A DNA stretch of 64,000 bases from Agromyces protaetiae (GTDB taxonomy: Bacteria > Actinomycetota > Actinomycetes > Actinomycetales > Microbacteriaceae). The notes below the pieces were generated by a model. The model saw only the letters and a list, made by a program, of their open reading frames with translations, was not told the origin of the DNA and did no database searches. The stretch spans positions 3,720,001-3,784,000 of the forward strand of contig NZ_CP133018.1 in the NCBI RefSeq assembly GCF_030866785.1, written 5' to 3'. Made by a program: the position numbers and the translations under genes. Shown here one piece after another: positions 44,880 through 53,006 of the stretch. Position 1 is the stretch's first letter. The number at the start of each line of letters is the position of its first letter.

Positions 44880-45947
44880 TCACCCCGCGACGGCGGGGAT
44901 GGCCTCCAGCCCGAGCGGCACGACGTCGTCGTCGTGCCAGGAGACGACGACGCGGTCGCCGCGTTCGTCGTCGTGCAGGCGGTCGCGGTCGTTCTGCTCG
45001 AGCACGGTCACCCGGGTGCCGGCGTCGAGGTCGACGACGAGACGGATGCCGCTGCCGAGGTAGATCGCCTCGACCACGGTGCCCGGCGCATTGCGCACGC
45101 CCTCACCGGTCAGCCCCGCGCTCGTGACGGTCATCTTCTCGGGCCGTACGGAGTGGTGGCCGGCCCGGCCGAGCAGCGCCTGCGAGTGCTCGTGCCCGAA
45201 GAGGTTCGAGGTGCCGACGAAGTCGGCGACGAAGCGCGAGGCGGGGCGTTCGTAAAGCTCAGCCGGGGTGCCGAGCTGCTCGATGCGGCCGGCGTTGAAG
45301 ACCGCGATGCGATCAGAGAGCGTCAGCGCCTCCTCCTGATCGTGCGTGACGAAGATGAACGTGATGCCGAGGTCGCGCTGGATCTGCTTCAGCTCGACCT
45401 GCATCTGCTCGCGGAGCTTCAGGTCGAGCGCGCCGAGCGGCTCGTCGAGCAGCAGCACCTTGGGCTGCACGACGGTGGCCCGCGCGAGCGCGACGCGCTG
45501 GCGCTGCCCGCCGCTCAGTTGCGAGGGCTTGCGGCCGCCGAGCTGTTCGAGCCGCACGCTCGCGAGCGCGCGCGTCGCGCGCTCCCTGCGCCCGGCGCGG
45601 CCGACGCCGCGCACGCGCAGCCCGTACGCGACGTTCTCGAGCACGTTCATGTGCGGGAAGAGCGCGTAGTCCTGGAAGACGGTGTTCACGTCCCGCTCGA
45701 ACGGGGCGCGCGACGTGACGTCGCGGCCGAAGAGCTCGATCGTGCCGGCCGTCGGCTGTTCGAACCCGGCGATGAGGCGCAGCACCGTGGTCTTGCCCGA
45801 GCCCGACGGCCCCAGCATCGAGAAGAACTCGCCGGCCGCGATCTCGAGGTCGACGCCGTCGACCGCGGTGACCGGGCCGAACTCCTTGGTGAGCCCGGTG
45901 AGGCGGATGGCGGGCTGGGTGGGTTCGATGGGCGGCATCGGCGGCAT
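44880..45947 (-). CDS. Polyamine-type ABC transporter ATPase (PotA-like)
   Basis: The 355-residue ATPase has Walker A GPSGSGKTTVLRLIAGF, signature LSGGQRQRVALARA, Walker B VLLLDEPLGALD and a C-terminal TOBE domain (HHSVRPEKMTVTSAG). ATG 45947 is chosen because GGAGGGAG lies before it; ATG 46016 would place the start inside the operator region. It is the first gene of the leftward operon. Confidence 0.92.
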   Translation of the reverse strand: MPPMPPIEPTQPAIRLTGLTKEFGPVTAVDGVDLEIAAGEFFSMLGPSGSGKTTVLRLIAGFEQPTAGTIELFGRDVTSRAPFERDVNTVFQDYALFPHMNVLENVAYGLRVRGVGRAGRRERATRALASVRLEQLGGRKPSQLSGGQRQRVALARATVVQPKVLLLDEPLGALDLKLREQMQVELKQIQRDLGITFIFVTHDQEEALTLSDRIAVFNAGRIEQLGTPAELYERPASRFVADFVGTSNLFGHEHSQALLGRAGHHSVRPEKMTVTSAGLTGEGVRNAPGTVVEAIYLGSGIRLVVDLDAGTRVTVLEQNDRDRLHDDERGDRVVVSWHDDDVVPLGLEAIPAVAG

Positions 45948-45989
45948 GGCTGCTCCCTCCGGGCGCAGCGTCGCACCCGCACTTGAAAT

Positions 45990-46005
45990 CATATGGTTCC
46001 AGATG
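45990..46005. promoter_or_regulatory. Candidate GntR (FadR-like) operator
   Basis: CATATGGTTCCAGATG has TGG/CCA arms and is symmetrical over 16 bases with one mismatched pair. It covers the expected transcription start of the ABC operon, adjacent to the divergent GntR gene. Confidence 0.55.
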
Positions 46006-46011
46006 TCTTCG

Positions 46012-46040
46012 TCCATAGCCCCGTGTTACGGTCGTGTCAC
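46012..46040 (-). promoter_or_regulatory. Promoter of the polyamine-type ABC operon
   Basis: On the minus strand GTGACA (46035-46040) and TATGGA (46012-46017) are 17 bases apart. Confidence 0.6.
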
Positions 46041-46070
46041 AGATCCTCACGCTGCCCCCGGGAGGTACCG

Positions 46071-46841
46071 ATGCCGCACGCGACGGGCCGCGCCGACGCG
46101 GCCCACGCGGTCGTCTTCTCGCCGCTCGACGGCGCCGGGCGAGCCGTGCTCGTCGAGCAGCGGCTGACCGACGCGATCGTCGCGGGCGTGCTGCACGACG
46201 GCGAACGCCTGCCGAGCGAGTCGGCCCTCGCGCGGAGTCTGGGGGTCGCGGTCGTCACCGCCCGCGAGGCCCTCGAAGCCCTGCGCGACAAAGGACTCGT
46301 GCTCACCCGCCGCGGCCGCGACGGCGGCAGCTTCGTGACCTACGACCGTGACGTCTCGACCCGAATGATCGACGAGCGCGTGCACGCCCTCAGTCGCATC
46401 GAGCTGCGCGACCTGTCACTGCACGTGGCCGCGATCGCGGGCATGGCCGCCGAGGTCGCCGCCGACCGCGCGAGCGACGACGACGTGCAGAGCCTCGTCG
46501 ACATCGACGCGCGCGCCGACCTCAGCACGCCGGGCGGCGCGCGCCGCGCGGCCGGGCGCTTCCAGCTCGAGGTCGCCGCGCTCAGCCAGTCGCCGCGGCT
46601 CGTGCACGAGGAGCTGCGGCTGCAGGCGGACGCCGGCCCCCTGCTCTGGCTGTGCCTGCGCGATGAGGACTATCGTGACCGCAGCAGGACGATGCGACTC
46701 GAGGTCATCGACGCGATCCGGGCGGTCGACCCCGCGGCCGCACGCCGCGCCACGACCGACCACATCCAGCAGGCCGTCGAGTGGCTCATCGACGAGAAAG
46801 CGCGGATCGAGGCATCCGCACCGCCCACCCGGAAGGAGTGA
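46071..46841 (+). CDS. GntR-family regulator (FadR subfamily)
   Basis: The 256-residue protein has a winged helix (ALARSLGVAVVTAREALEAL, about residues 47-66, then GLVLTRRGRDGGSFV) and an all-helical FCD ligand domain with VHEELRLQADAGPL and TTDHIQQAVEWLIDEKARIE. GGGAGGT lies before ATG 46071. It is divergent from the polyamine-type ABC operon and co-directional with the Cache protein gene (4-base gap), so it probably controls both. Confidence 0.9.
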   Translation: MPHATGRADAAHAVVFSPLDGAGRAVLVEQRLTDAIVAGVLHDGERLPSESALARSLGVAVVTAREALEALRDKGLVLTRRGRDGGSFVTYDRDVSTRMIDERVHALSRIELRDLSLHVAAIAGMAAEVAADRASDDDVQSLVDIDARADLSTPGGARRAAGRFQLEVAALSQSPRLVHEELRLQADAGPLLWLCLRDEDYRDRSRTMRLEVIDAIRAVDPAAARRATTDHIQQAVEWLIDEKARIEASAPPTRKE

Positions 46842-46845
46842 GGCC

Positions 46846-47658
46846 ATGACCGTCACCGTCGACGTCGCCGCCTTGCAGGTCGCGAGCCGGATCGCTTCGA
46901 CCATCGACCCCGTGTTCGCGACCGTCGACGCCTGGCGCGACGCGCTCGCGGCACGGCTCACCGGCGACCCCGAACCGCTCGCGCGCGAGCTCGACCCCGC
47001 GGTGGAACGCCTCGTGCACGACGACCTCGCCCACCCGGGCGGGCTCATCACGGGCGCCGGATTCGTGGCCGCACCCGGGTACCTCGCGGACGCGCCGTGG
47101 CACCTCGCCTGGTGGCTCGGCAGCGCCGCAGCGCTCTCCCTCGCCGGGGGCACGGGATTCAACGCGGGCACCGGCGTGCGCCGGCTGATCGCGGTGAGCG
47201 ACCCCGACTCCGAGCAGTTCCGGGACTACACGACGCTGGAGTGGTGGCGGGTGCCCGCACGCACCGGCACCCGCCACCTGACGGGCCCCTATGTCGACTA
47301 CCTCTGCACCGACGACTACACCGTGACGATCACGACGCCCGTGACGGTCGGCGACGAGCTGGTCGGCCTCGTCGGCGTCGACCTCTATGTGGCGAAGCTC
47401 GAGGAGGAGCTGCTGCCCGTGCTCGCGGAGTCGGCGCGGGCGTGCACCCTCGTGAACGCCTCCGGCCGGATCGTGCTGTCGACCGACCCGCACCGGGCGA
47501 CGGGCGCACTGCTGCGGCTCGACGGGTTGCCCGAGTCGCTTGCGCTGCTGCGCGGCGTCGAGGGCACGGATGCCGCCGGCGCTGCCGCGCCGACCGTGCT
47601 GCCCGACGGTGCGGTCGTGGTGCCGTGCGGCGACACGTCGCTCGCGCTGGTGCTGTGA
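46846..47658 (+). CDS. Cache (PDC sensor)-domain protein
   Basis: The 270-residue protein has a helical N-terminal part and a PDC/Cache-like sensor fold at about 120-245: DYTTLEWWRVPARTGTRHLT, then TGPYVDYLCTDDYTVTITTP and VGLVGVDLYVAKLEEELLP. Cache domains bind small molecules such as amines and amino acids and are usually extracytoplasmic, yet no signal peptide or membrane segment is visible here. It starts 4 bases after the GntR gene behind GGAAGGAG. Its pairing with a polyamine-type transporter suggests a soluble sensor of the transported compound. Confidence 0.8.
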   Translation: MTVTVDVAALQVASRIASTIDPVFATVDAWRDALAARLTGDPEPLARELDPAVERLVHDDLAHPGGLITGAGFVAAPGYLADAPWHLAWWLGSAAALSLAGGTGFNAGTGVRRLIAVSDPDSEQFRDYTTLEWWRVPARTGTRHLTGPYVDYLCTDDYTVTITTPVTVGDELVGLVGVDLYVAKLEEELLPVLAESARACTLVNASGRIVLSTDPHRATGALLRLDGLPESLALLRGVEGTDAAGAAAPTVLPDGAVVVPCGDTSLALVL

Positions 47659-48085
47659 CCTCGCCGCTGTGACGGGCGCGCGACGAGTCGTCGGGAATCG
47701 TGCGCAACACGCCGGCACGCCGCGCCCGCACACGGCGTGTCGCACAGAACTCCCGACGACTGGTCACGGCGAGGTCGGCGGTCGATGCGGACGCATGCCG
47801 CCCAGACGACGTCGGCCCGAGCGAGGCGCGCGACCAGTCGTCGGGAATCGTGCGCGACACGCCGGCACGCCGCGCCCGCACACGGCGTGTCGCACAGAAC
47901 TCCCGACGACTGGTCTGGCGCCCGCCGGCGGTCGATGCGGACGCATGCCGCCCAGACCGCATCAGCGCACGGATGGCGTGCGACGAGTCGTCGGGATTCG
48001 TGCGCGACACGCCGGCACGCCGCGCCCGCAGACGGCGTGTCGCACAGAACTCCCGACGACTGGTCACGGCGCGGCCGCCGGCGGG
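47659..48085. other. Gene-free stretch between convergent genes
   Basis: It is filled by the 150-base tandem repeat. Open frames that cross it are repeat-encoded and not credible. Confidence 0.7.
47680..48070. repeat. 150-base tandem repeat with long palindromes (2.6 copies)
   Basis: The unit starts at 47681, 47831 and 47981, exactly 150 bases apart; the third copy is cut short after about 90 bases. Each unit holds a two-part palindrome: arms CCAGTCGTCGGGA and TCCCGACGACTGG on the outside, and GCGACACGCCG with CGGCGTGTCGC inside, separated by an internal loop. A second, smaller inverted repeat (GCGGACGCATGCCGC) follows. The copies differ at only a few bases. Confidence 0.92.
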
Positions 48086-48751
48086 TCAGCGCAGGGCGGC
48101 GCCGGGGGTGAGCACGAGTTCGGCGATCGCGGGGTCGGCACCGAGGGCGACGAGTCGGTCGCGGTAGGCGCGCCGCGCGCGGCGGTGCGGCAGGTCGTCG
48201 TCGTGGATGACCGACATGAGGTTCATCCACTCGAACGTGCCCTGGAGCTCGAACGCGAGCTGGTCGGGGTCGTCGAGGCCGGGGAGCTCGCCCTGCTCGA
48301 CGCCGTACCTGGCCGACGCCGCGAGGTAACCGAGCCAACGGTCGAGCTGCAGCGCGATCGCGTCGCGCACGACGCCCGGCTTCGCGTGGAAGTCGGCGGC
48401 GGACGCCGAGAAGAAGCAGCCGCCGGGGAAGACACGGCCCTCGGAGTACGCGACCACCCGGTCGAGGAGCGCGACCAGGCGGCGGATGCCTCGGGGTTGC
48501 ACCCTGGCCGGCTCGACGACGGTCTCGGCGAAACGCGCGGCCGCGGTCTCGACCGCCGCGAGCTGGAGCCGTTCCTTGGTGCCGAAGAGGGTCGCGACGC
48601 TCGACTTGCTGAGGCTCGCGGCGCCCGCGATGCGGGCGATCGAGAGTTGGTCGAGGCCTTCCAGTGAGGCGAGATCGACCGCGTGCGCGAGGATCGCTCG
48701 GCGCGAGGCATCCCCGCGGGCCCGGCGGCCGTCGACCGCGATCTCACTCAT
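48086..48751 (-). CDS. TetR-family regulator
   Basis: The 221-residue protein has a TetR helix-turn-helix (LSIARIAGAASLSKSSVATL, about 36-55, then FGTKERLQ) and a TetR_C domain with GGCFFSASAADFHAKPGVVR. It is divergent from an alpha/beta-hydrolase gene, and a perfect 18-base palindrome (48762-48779) lies between them, 10 bases from its own start codon. It very likely represses itself and the hydrolase. Confidence 0.9.
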   Translation of the reverse strand: MSEIAVDGRRARGDASRRAILAHAVDLASLEGLDQLSIARIAGAASLSKSSVATLFGTKERLQLAAVETAAARFAETVVEPARVQPRGIRRLVALLDRVVAYSEGRVFPGGCFFSASAADFHAKPGVVRDAIALQLDRWLGYLAASARYGVEQGELPGLDDPDQLAFELQGTFEWMNLMSVIHDDDLPHRRARRAYRDRLVALGADPAIAELVLTPGAALR

Positions 48752-48761
48752 GTCTTCAGTT

Positions 48762-48779
48762 TACGCACGATCGTGCGTA
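48762..48779. promoter_or_regulatory. TetR operator
   Basis: TACGCACGATCGTGCGTA is a perfect 18-base palindrome. A weaker related site, TACGACCGTTCGTA, lies at 48789-48802, towards the hydrolase gene. Confidence 0.8.
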
Positions 48780-48823
48780 TAGTTGCCGTACGACCGTTCG
48801 TATTTCTTTCTCGGGAGTGACCC

Positions 48824-49750
48824 ATGCACCCCATCGCCACCGTCACCGCGGTCGCGGCCGCGCGCGCCGCCGATCGCGTCTCCCCGGCCGCCGCTGCGCG
48901 GCTCACGCTGCCGCTGTTCATGAGCTCCCGCCCACGGCGGCCGGTGCGTCCGCACGAACGCGCCGTGCACGAGCAGGCTCGCCGCTCGAGCATCCGGGTG
49001 CGCGGTCGCGACCTCGCGGTCTTCGAGTGGGGGCAGGGCGCCGACACCGTTCTGCTCGCGCACGGGTGGCGTGGGCGGGCGGCGCAGTTCGCGCCCATCG
49101 TCCGGGAGCTGCGCGCCGAGGGATTCCGGCTCGTGGCGTTCGACGCACCCGCGAACGGCGACTCCGAGGGGCGGCGCACCGACATTCGGGACTGGCTCGC
49201 CGCGATGGAGGCGCTGCAGTCGCGGCACGGCCGCTTCCACACGATCGTCGGCCACTCGTTCGGCTCGCTCGCGGCGCTCACCGCCGCGCGCGAAGGGGTG
49301 ACGACGGGCGGCGTGGTCGCGATCGCTGGCATGTCCAGCGCGCGCTACCTCGTCGACGCGTTCGGCGAGCGCGTCGGCCTCGGCTCGGCGTCCCGCGACG
49401 CACTCGGGCGATCGTTCGCGCGCCGGGTGCGGCAGCCATCCGCCTCGACGGCCGCCGACGATGCGGCGGCCGTCTGGCGCCGGTTCGACGTCGCCGAGCT
49501 CCCGCTCCCGGCCGAGGTGCCGCTGCTCGTCGTCCACGACCGCGGCGACCGCGAGGTCTCGGTGTCCGAGGCCGAGCGCGTGCACGCCGCCCACGGCGAA
49601 CGCTCGCGCTACGTGCTCTCGAGCGGCTCGGGACACACCCGCGTGCTCGGCGCCGACGCGACGCTCGACGCCGTCGTCGCGTTCACGACCGGCGGCCTCG
49701 CGGCCGTCGATGCGGCCGGGCTCGGATCGCGCGACACGGTCGCCGGCTGA
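48824..49750 (+). CDS. Alpha/beta-hydrolase
   Basis: The 308-residue protein has the nucleophile Ser145 in GHSFGS, oxyanion region LLAHGWRGRAAQF, a probable Asp in VVHDRGDREV and the catalytic His in SGSGHTRVLG. There is no clear signal peptide; the first 35 residues are Ala-rich. The substrate is unknown. CGGGAGTGACCC precedes the ATG. Its divergent TetR partner and shared operator suggest induction by a hydrophobic or ester-type compound. Confidence 0.88.
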   Translation: MHPIATVTAVAAARAADRVSPAAAARLTLPLFMSSRPRRPVRPHERAVHEQARRSSIRVRGRDLAVFEWGQGADTVLLAHGWRGRAAQFAPIVRELRAEGFRLVAFDAPANGDSEGRRTDIRDWLAAMEALQSRHGRFHTIVGHSFGSLAALTAAREGVTTGGVVAIAGMSSARYLVDAFGERVGLGSASRDALGRSFARRVRQPSASTAADDAAAVWRRFDVAELPLPAEVPLLVVHDRGDREVSVSEAERVHAAHGERSRYVLSSGSGHTRVLGADATLDAVVAFTTGGLAAVDAAGLGSRDTVAG

Positions 49751-49767
49751 CCGCGCGCAGGACGCTC

Positions 49768-50042
49768 GCCTCCTGCACCGGTGCTCGCGTGCCGCGCGCA
49801 TTGGCCGCCGCACACGGAGGCCGTGGCCCGGCGGCGAGCGCCGCCCGGCCGCCCGGGCGTCAGCCGGTTGGCGCGGTGAGCATGAGCAGGGTGTGCGCGA
49901 GGGCGTGGCGGGTCGTAGCCCAGTGTGCCGGTGAGCACTGCGGCGCGCGCCTCCTGCACCGGTGCTCGCATGTCGCGCGCGCATTGGCCGCCGCACACGG
50001 AGGCCGTGGCCCGGCGGCGAGCGCCGCGCGTCCGATCGGGCG
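49768..50042. repeat. Degenerate duplicate of the PucR gene 3' end and downstream DNA
   Basis: GCCTCCTGCACCGGTGCTCG occurs at 49768 and again at 49949, and the sequence that follows is largely repeated (offset about 181-183 bases). The stretch 49860-49975 also aligns with the last codons of the functional gene (50043-50175): its minus-strand translation LTGTLGYDP resembles LTDTLGYDP. This marks a tandem duplication that has decayed outside the gene. Confidence 0.8.
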
Positions 50043-51149
50043 TCAGCCGGGGGGCTCGGCGAGCGTGAGCAGGGTGCGCGCGAGGGTGTAGCGCGTGCGG
50101 CCCCGGGTCGTGCGCGGGTCGTAGCCGAGGGTGTCGGTGAGTGCTGCGGCGCGCGCCTGCACGCTCGAGTGGTGCATACCGAGCTGCGCGGCGGCGGCGC
50201 GCACGCTGCCGACGTCCGCGAGCGCGTCGAGCACCCGACGCGAACGGTCGTCGAGCGCGGCGAGTGCGGCGGCGTCCGGGTGAAGCGCCGGAGCGGCGTC
50301 GGCCGCCTCGGCGAACAGCAGCAGCGCGCCGAGATCGGCGGCGTCGACGACGGGCTCGGCCGTGCTCGCGATGCGCAGCGCGACGAGCGCCGACGCCCAG
50401 GATTCGGGGAGCCGGTCGGGCGGCAGGGCGAGACCGAGACCCGCGGACGATGAGCCGATCCATGGGGTCGAGGCACCGGCCGGGCTCACCACAGCACGCG
50501 CGAGGCCGTGCGCCGTCGCGACGATCGCGCTCGGTGCGGCATATGGAAAGGGCTCCCCGGCGGGAAGCGCGTCGGCGCGGAGCGCCGCACCCCCGTCGAG
50601 CCGGAGGCGGGCCAGTGCCGTGGCTCGCTCATCGGCCGCGGCATGCGGGTTCACCGCGACCTCGACGACCGCGGACGCATCACCCGTTCGGCGCGCGGAC
50701 GTGAGGTCGACGGCGATCGCGAGTCGCTCGAGGACCATCGCGTCGTTGGCGTGCGGCTCGCCGGCGCGTTCGATCCAGACGACGCCGTCGTCGCCGACGC
50801 GGCGGGAGGAGGCGGATGCGGGCACGTGGGTCCGCGCGCGCGAGCCGACCCCGGGCACTGCGCCGCCTTCCGCGGCCGACCCGCCGGCGGCGCCTGGATC
50901 CGCGGTCGGCGGGAACGTGGCCGAGGCATCCGTCTCATGGAGGGGCAGACGCGCGCCGTCCGGGCCGATGCGGGAGCTGCGGGCCGGCGAGGCAAAGCCG
51001 ACGGGTGCGCCACTGAGCGCCGCGGCACCGCGGAGCAGCGCCTCGACGCCGACGCCGCCGGCGACGAGCGTGTCGAAGTAGGAGATGACCTTCAGCGACT
51101 CGCTCGCCTCGGGGTCGAGGGCGGTCAGCCGCCCGACGAGTTCCTTCAT
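50043..51149 (-). CDS. PucR-type helix-turn-helix regulator
   Basis: The 368-residue protein ends in a PucR C-terminal helix-turn-helix: LDALADVGSVRAAAAQLGMH, then HSSVQARAAALTDTLGYDP and RTRYTLARTLL. The N-terminal two thirds form a poorly conserved sensing region (GAF- or GGDEF-related in the family). I chose ATG 51149 (MKELVGRL), 6 bases after GGAG and matching how relatives start; GTG 51179 and ATG 51161 are alternatives. It lies downstream of the HSL-family esterase gene on the same strand. Confidence 0.82.
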   Translation of the reverse strand: MKELVGRLTALDPEASESLKVISYFDTLVAGGVGVEALLRGAAALSGAPVGFASPARSSRIGPDGARLPLHETDASATFPPTADPGAAGGSAAEGGAVPGVGSRARTHVPASASSRRVGDDGVVWIERAGEPHANDAMVLERLAIAVDLTSARRTGDASAVVEVAVNPHAAADERATALARLRLDGGAALRADALPAGEPFPYAAPSAIVATAHGLARAVVSPAGASTPWIGSSSAGLGLALPPDRLPESWASALVALRIASTAEPVVDAADLGALLLFAEAADAAPALHPDAAALAALDDRSRRVLDALADVGSVRAAAAQLGMHHSSVQARAAALTDTLGYDPRTTRGRTRYTLARTLLTLAEPPG

Positions 51150-51302
51150 GCCCGGCTCCATCGCGTTCGTGACGTGCACGCTGACCGCATGCTACCGGCC
51201 GTGGCGGACGCCGATCCGCTCCGGCGGGCCCGGTCGCGACGGTTCCGCCGACCGCGGGAGACAGGCGGACCCGCGGCCGGCGGAGCTCGAATGCGACGCG
51301 GG

Positions 51303-51398
51303 TGCGGCGTCGCGCATCAGACGGTGCGCATCAGACGGTGCGCATCAGACGCGACGCATCACACGGCGCGTCAGACGTCTCGCGTCAGACGTCTCGCG
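51303..51398. repeat. 14-base tandem repeats
   Basis: Units related to GTGCGCATCAGACG and CTCGCGTCAGACGT are repeated about six times head to tail. The array begins in the gap upstream of the PucR gene and reaches the stop codon of the esterase gene at 51399. Confidence 0.8.
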
Positions 51399-52364
51399 TC
51401 AGACGCCGAGGACGCGGGCCAGCCAGCTCGCGCGGGCGGCGAGCGCGGCCTGCGACACGGCCGCCTGCGGCGCGAGTCCCTCGAAGCCGTGGAAGCCGCC
51501 CGCCCACACGTGCAGCTCGGCCTGCACGCCCGCGGACCAGAGCGCGGTCGCGTAGGCGACGTCCTCATCCCGGAACACCTCGGCGCTGCCGCAGTCGATG
51601 TAGGCGGGCGGGAGTCCCGAGAGGTCGGTGGCACGAGCCGGGGCCGCGTAGATCGACACGTCGTCGGTGCCGCGGCGGTCGCCGAGCAACGCCGTCCAGC
51701 CGGTGAGGTTCGACGCCCGGTCCCAGACGCCGATGCCGTCGATCTGCACCGTGGACACCGAGGCGTCCCGGTCGTCGATCATCGGGCACATGAGCAGCTG
51801 TCCGGCGAGCGCCGGCCCGCTGCGGTCGCGTGCGAGGAGCGCGGTGCCGGCCGCAAGCCCGCCGCCCGCACTGCCGCCCGCGATGATCAAGCGGTCGGCA
51901 TCGATGCCGAGTTCGGCGGCGTGCTCGCCGGTCCACACGAGGCCGGCGTAGCAGTCCTCGACCGGGTACGGGTCGGGGAACTCGGGGGCGAGACGGTACT
52001 CGACCGTCACGACGACCGCGTTGTGCTGCTCGATCAGGTCGAGGAACCCGGTCACCCCCATCCAGCGATCGCCGATGATCATGCCGCCGCCGTGCGTGTG
52101 GAAGATGCCCGGACCCGTGCCCGTGCGACCGCGACGGTGCACGACCGTCACCACGATCTCGTCGCCGCCGTACCCCTCGATCGTCACATCGCGGTACTCG
52201 ATGCCGCGCTCGTCGAGCAACGCGGGAACCTCCGCGCCGGTCATGCCGGCGCGGAGCGCCGGGATCAGGTCGGCGGTGAACGTCCGCGGCAGTTGTTCGT
52301 GGATGAGCTCGAGGGCGGCCGCGAGCTCGGGGTCGAACGGCGGCCGGATCAGCGTGTCGGTCAT
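51399..52364 (-). CDS. Hormone-sensitive-lipase-family esterase
   Basis: The 321-residue protein has the HSL signatures HGGG (residues 91-94, oxyanion hole) and GGSAGGG with nucleophile Ser165. A late FRDEDVAYA supplies the likely Asp, and GFHGFE the catalytic His. The family hydrolyses short acyl esters. ATG 52364 follows GGAG by 5 bases; an upstream ATG at 52412 is less likely. The downstream PucR gene could regulate it. Confidence 0.92.
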   Translation of the reverse strand: MTDTLIRPPFDPELAAALELIHEQLPRTFTADLIPALRAGMTGAEVPALLDERGIEYRDVTIEGYGGDEIVVTVVHRRGRTGTGPGIFHTHGGGMIIGDRWMGVTGFLDLIEQHNAVVVTVEYRLAPEFPDPYPVEDCYAGLVWTGEHAAELGIDADRLIIAGGSAGGGLAAGTALLARDRSGPALAGQLLMCPMIDDRDASVSTVQIDGIGVWDRASNLTGWTALLGDRRGTDDVSIYAAPARATDLSGLPPAYIDCGSAEVFRDEDVAYATALWSAGVQAELHVWAGGFHGFEGLAPQAAVSQAALAARASWLARVLGV

Positions 52365-52560
52365 GTGAACTCCATCGTTCGGGGCCACCTCATTGTGGCC
52401 TGTGAAGCTCATCCTGACGGAGCGCGCAGGCGAGGGCGTCCGCCGTCCGTGCCACGTTCCGGCCAGCTCGACCGCCGGATGGCGGGTCGGGTCGGGCCAG
52501 GCGTGGCCGACGGCTCGCGGCGCGCGGCCCGGGGCCCGGGGCCCGGATCAGCGGCACGGA

Positions 52561-52914
52561 TCAGCGGAAGAAGACGTTCGCGGGCCGGGTGTAGAGCAGC
52601 GCGATGCCGATGCCGGCGAGCAGCGCCGAGATCGCCGCCGACCAGAGCGTGAACGGCGAGAAGAGGAGGAAGAAGGCCGACAGCAGGTTCAGCACGAACA
52701 CGATCGTCACGACGATCCGCGCGGCGTTCGAACCGCGGAAGAGCCCGAGGCTCACGACGATGGTGACGATGCCGATGATGAGCGCCCACACCCCCGCCGC
52801 GAAGTTGTCGCCGCCGGGGAACATCTGGATCACCCCGCCGAGGATGTTCAGCGCTCCCGAGATCCAGGCGATCACCGCGACCACGGTGACGCCGACCGGA
52901 CGTTGACCTGCCAT
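52561..52914 (-). CDS. Small four-helix membrane protein
   Basis: The 117-residue protein has four hydrophobic segments beginning VGVTVVAVIAWISGALNILG. The GGAxF and GLFRGSNAARIVV loops resemble DUF7144/DUF2127-type small membrane proteins, but I do not assign a family with certainty. GAAGGAG precedes ATG 52914. Confidence 0.75.
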   Translation of the reverse strand: MAGQRPVGVTVVAVIAWISGALNILGGVIQMFPGGDNFAAGVWALIIGIVTIVVSLGLFRGSNAARIVVTIVFVLNLLSAFFLLFSPFTLWSAAISALLAGIGIALLYTRPANVFFR

Positions 52915-53006
52915 GACCCATCTCCTTCGTCGGGCGGGACCCTCGGGTGGCCCCGACAGCACTCACGGTATCGATCCGGAGGCCACAGGGCCAGCTTCGT
53001 GTGGGG

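Noticed and set aside
43593..45986. Open frame of 797 codons on the plus strand
   Set aside because: It is antisense to the polyamine-type ABC genes and has no recognisable domain.
47680..48070. CRISPR array
   Set aside because: The repeats are 150 bases long, tandem without spacers, only about 2.6 copies, and no cas gene is nearby.
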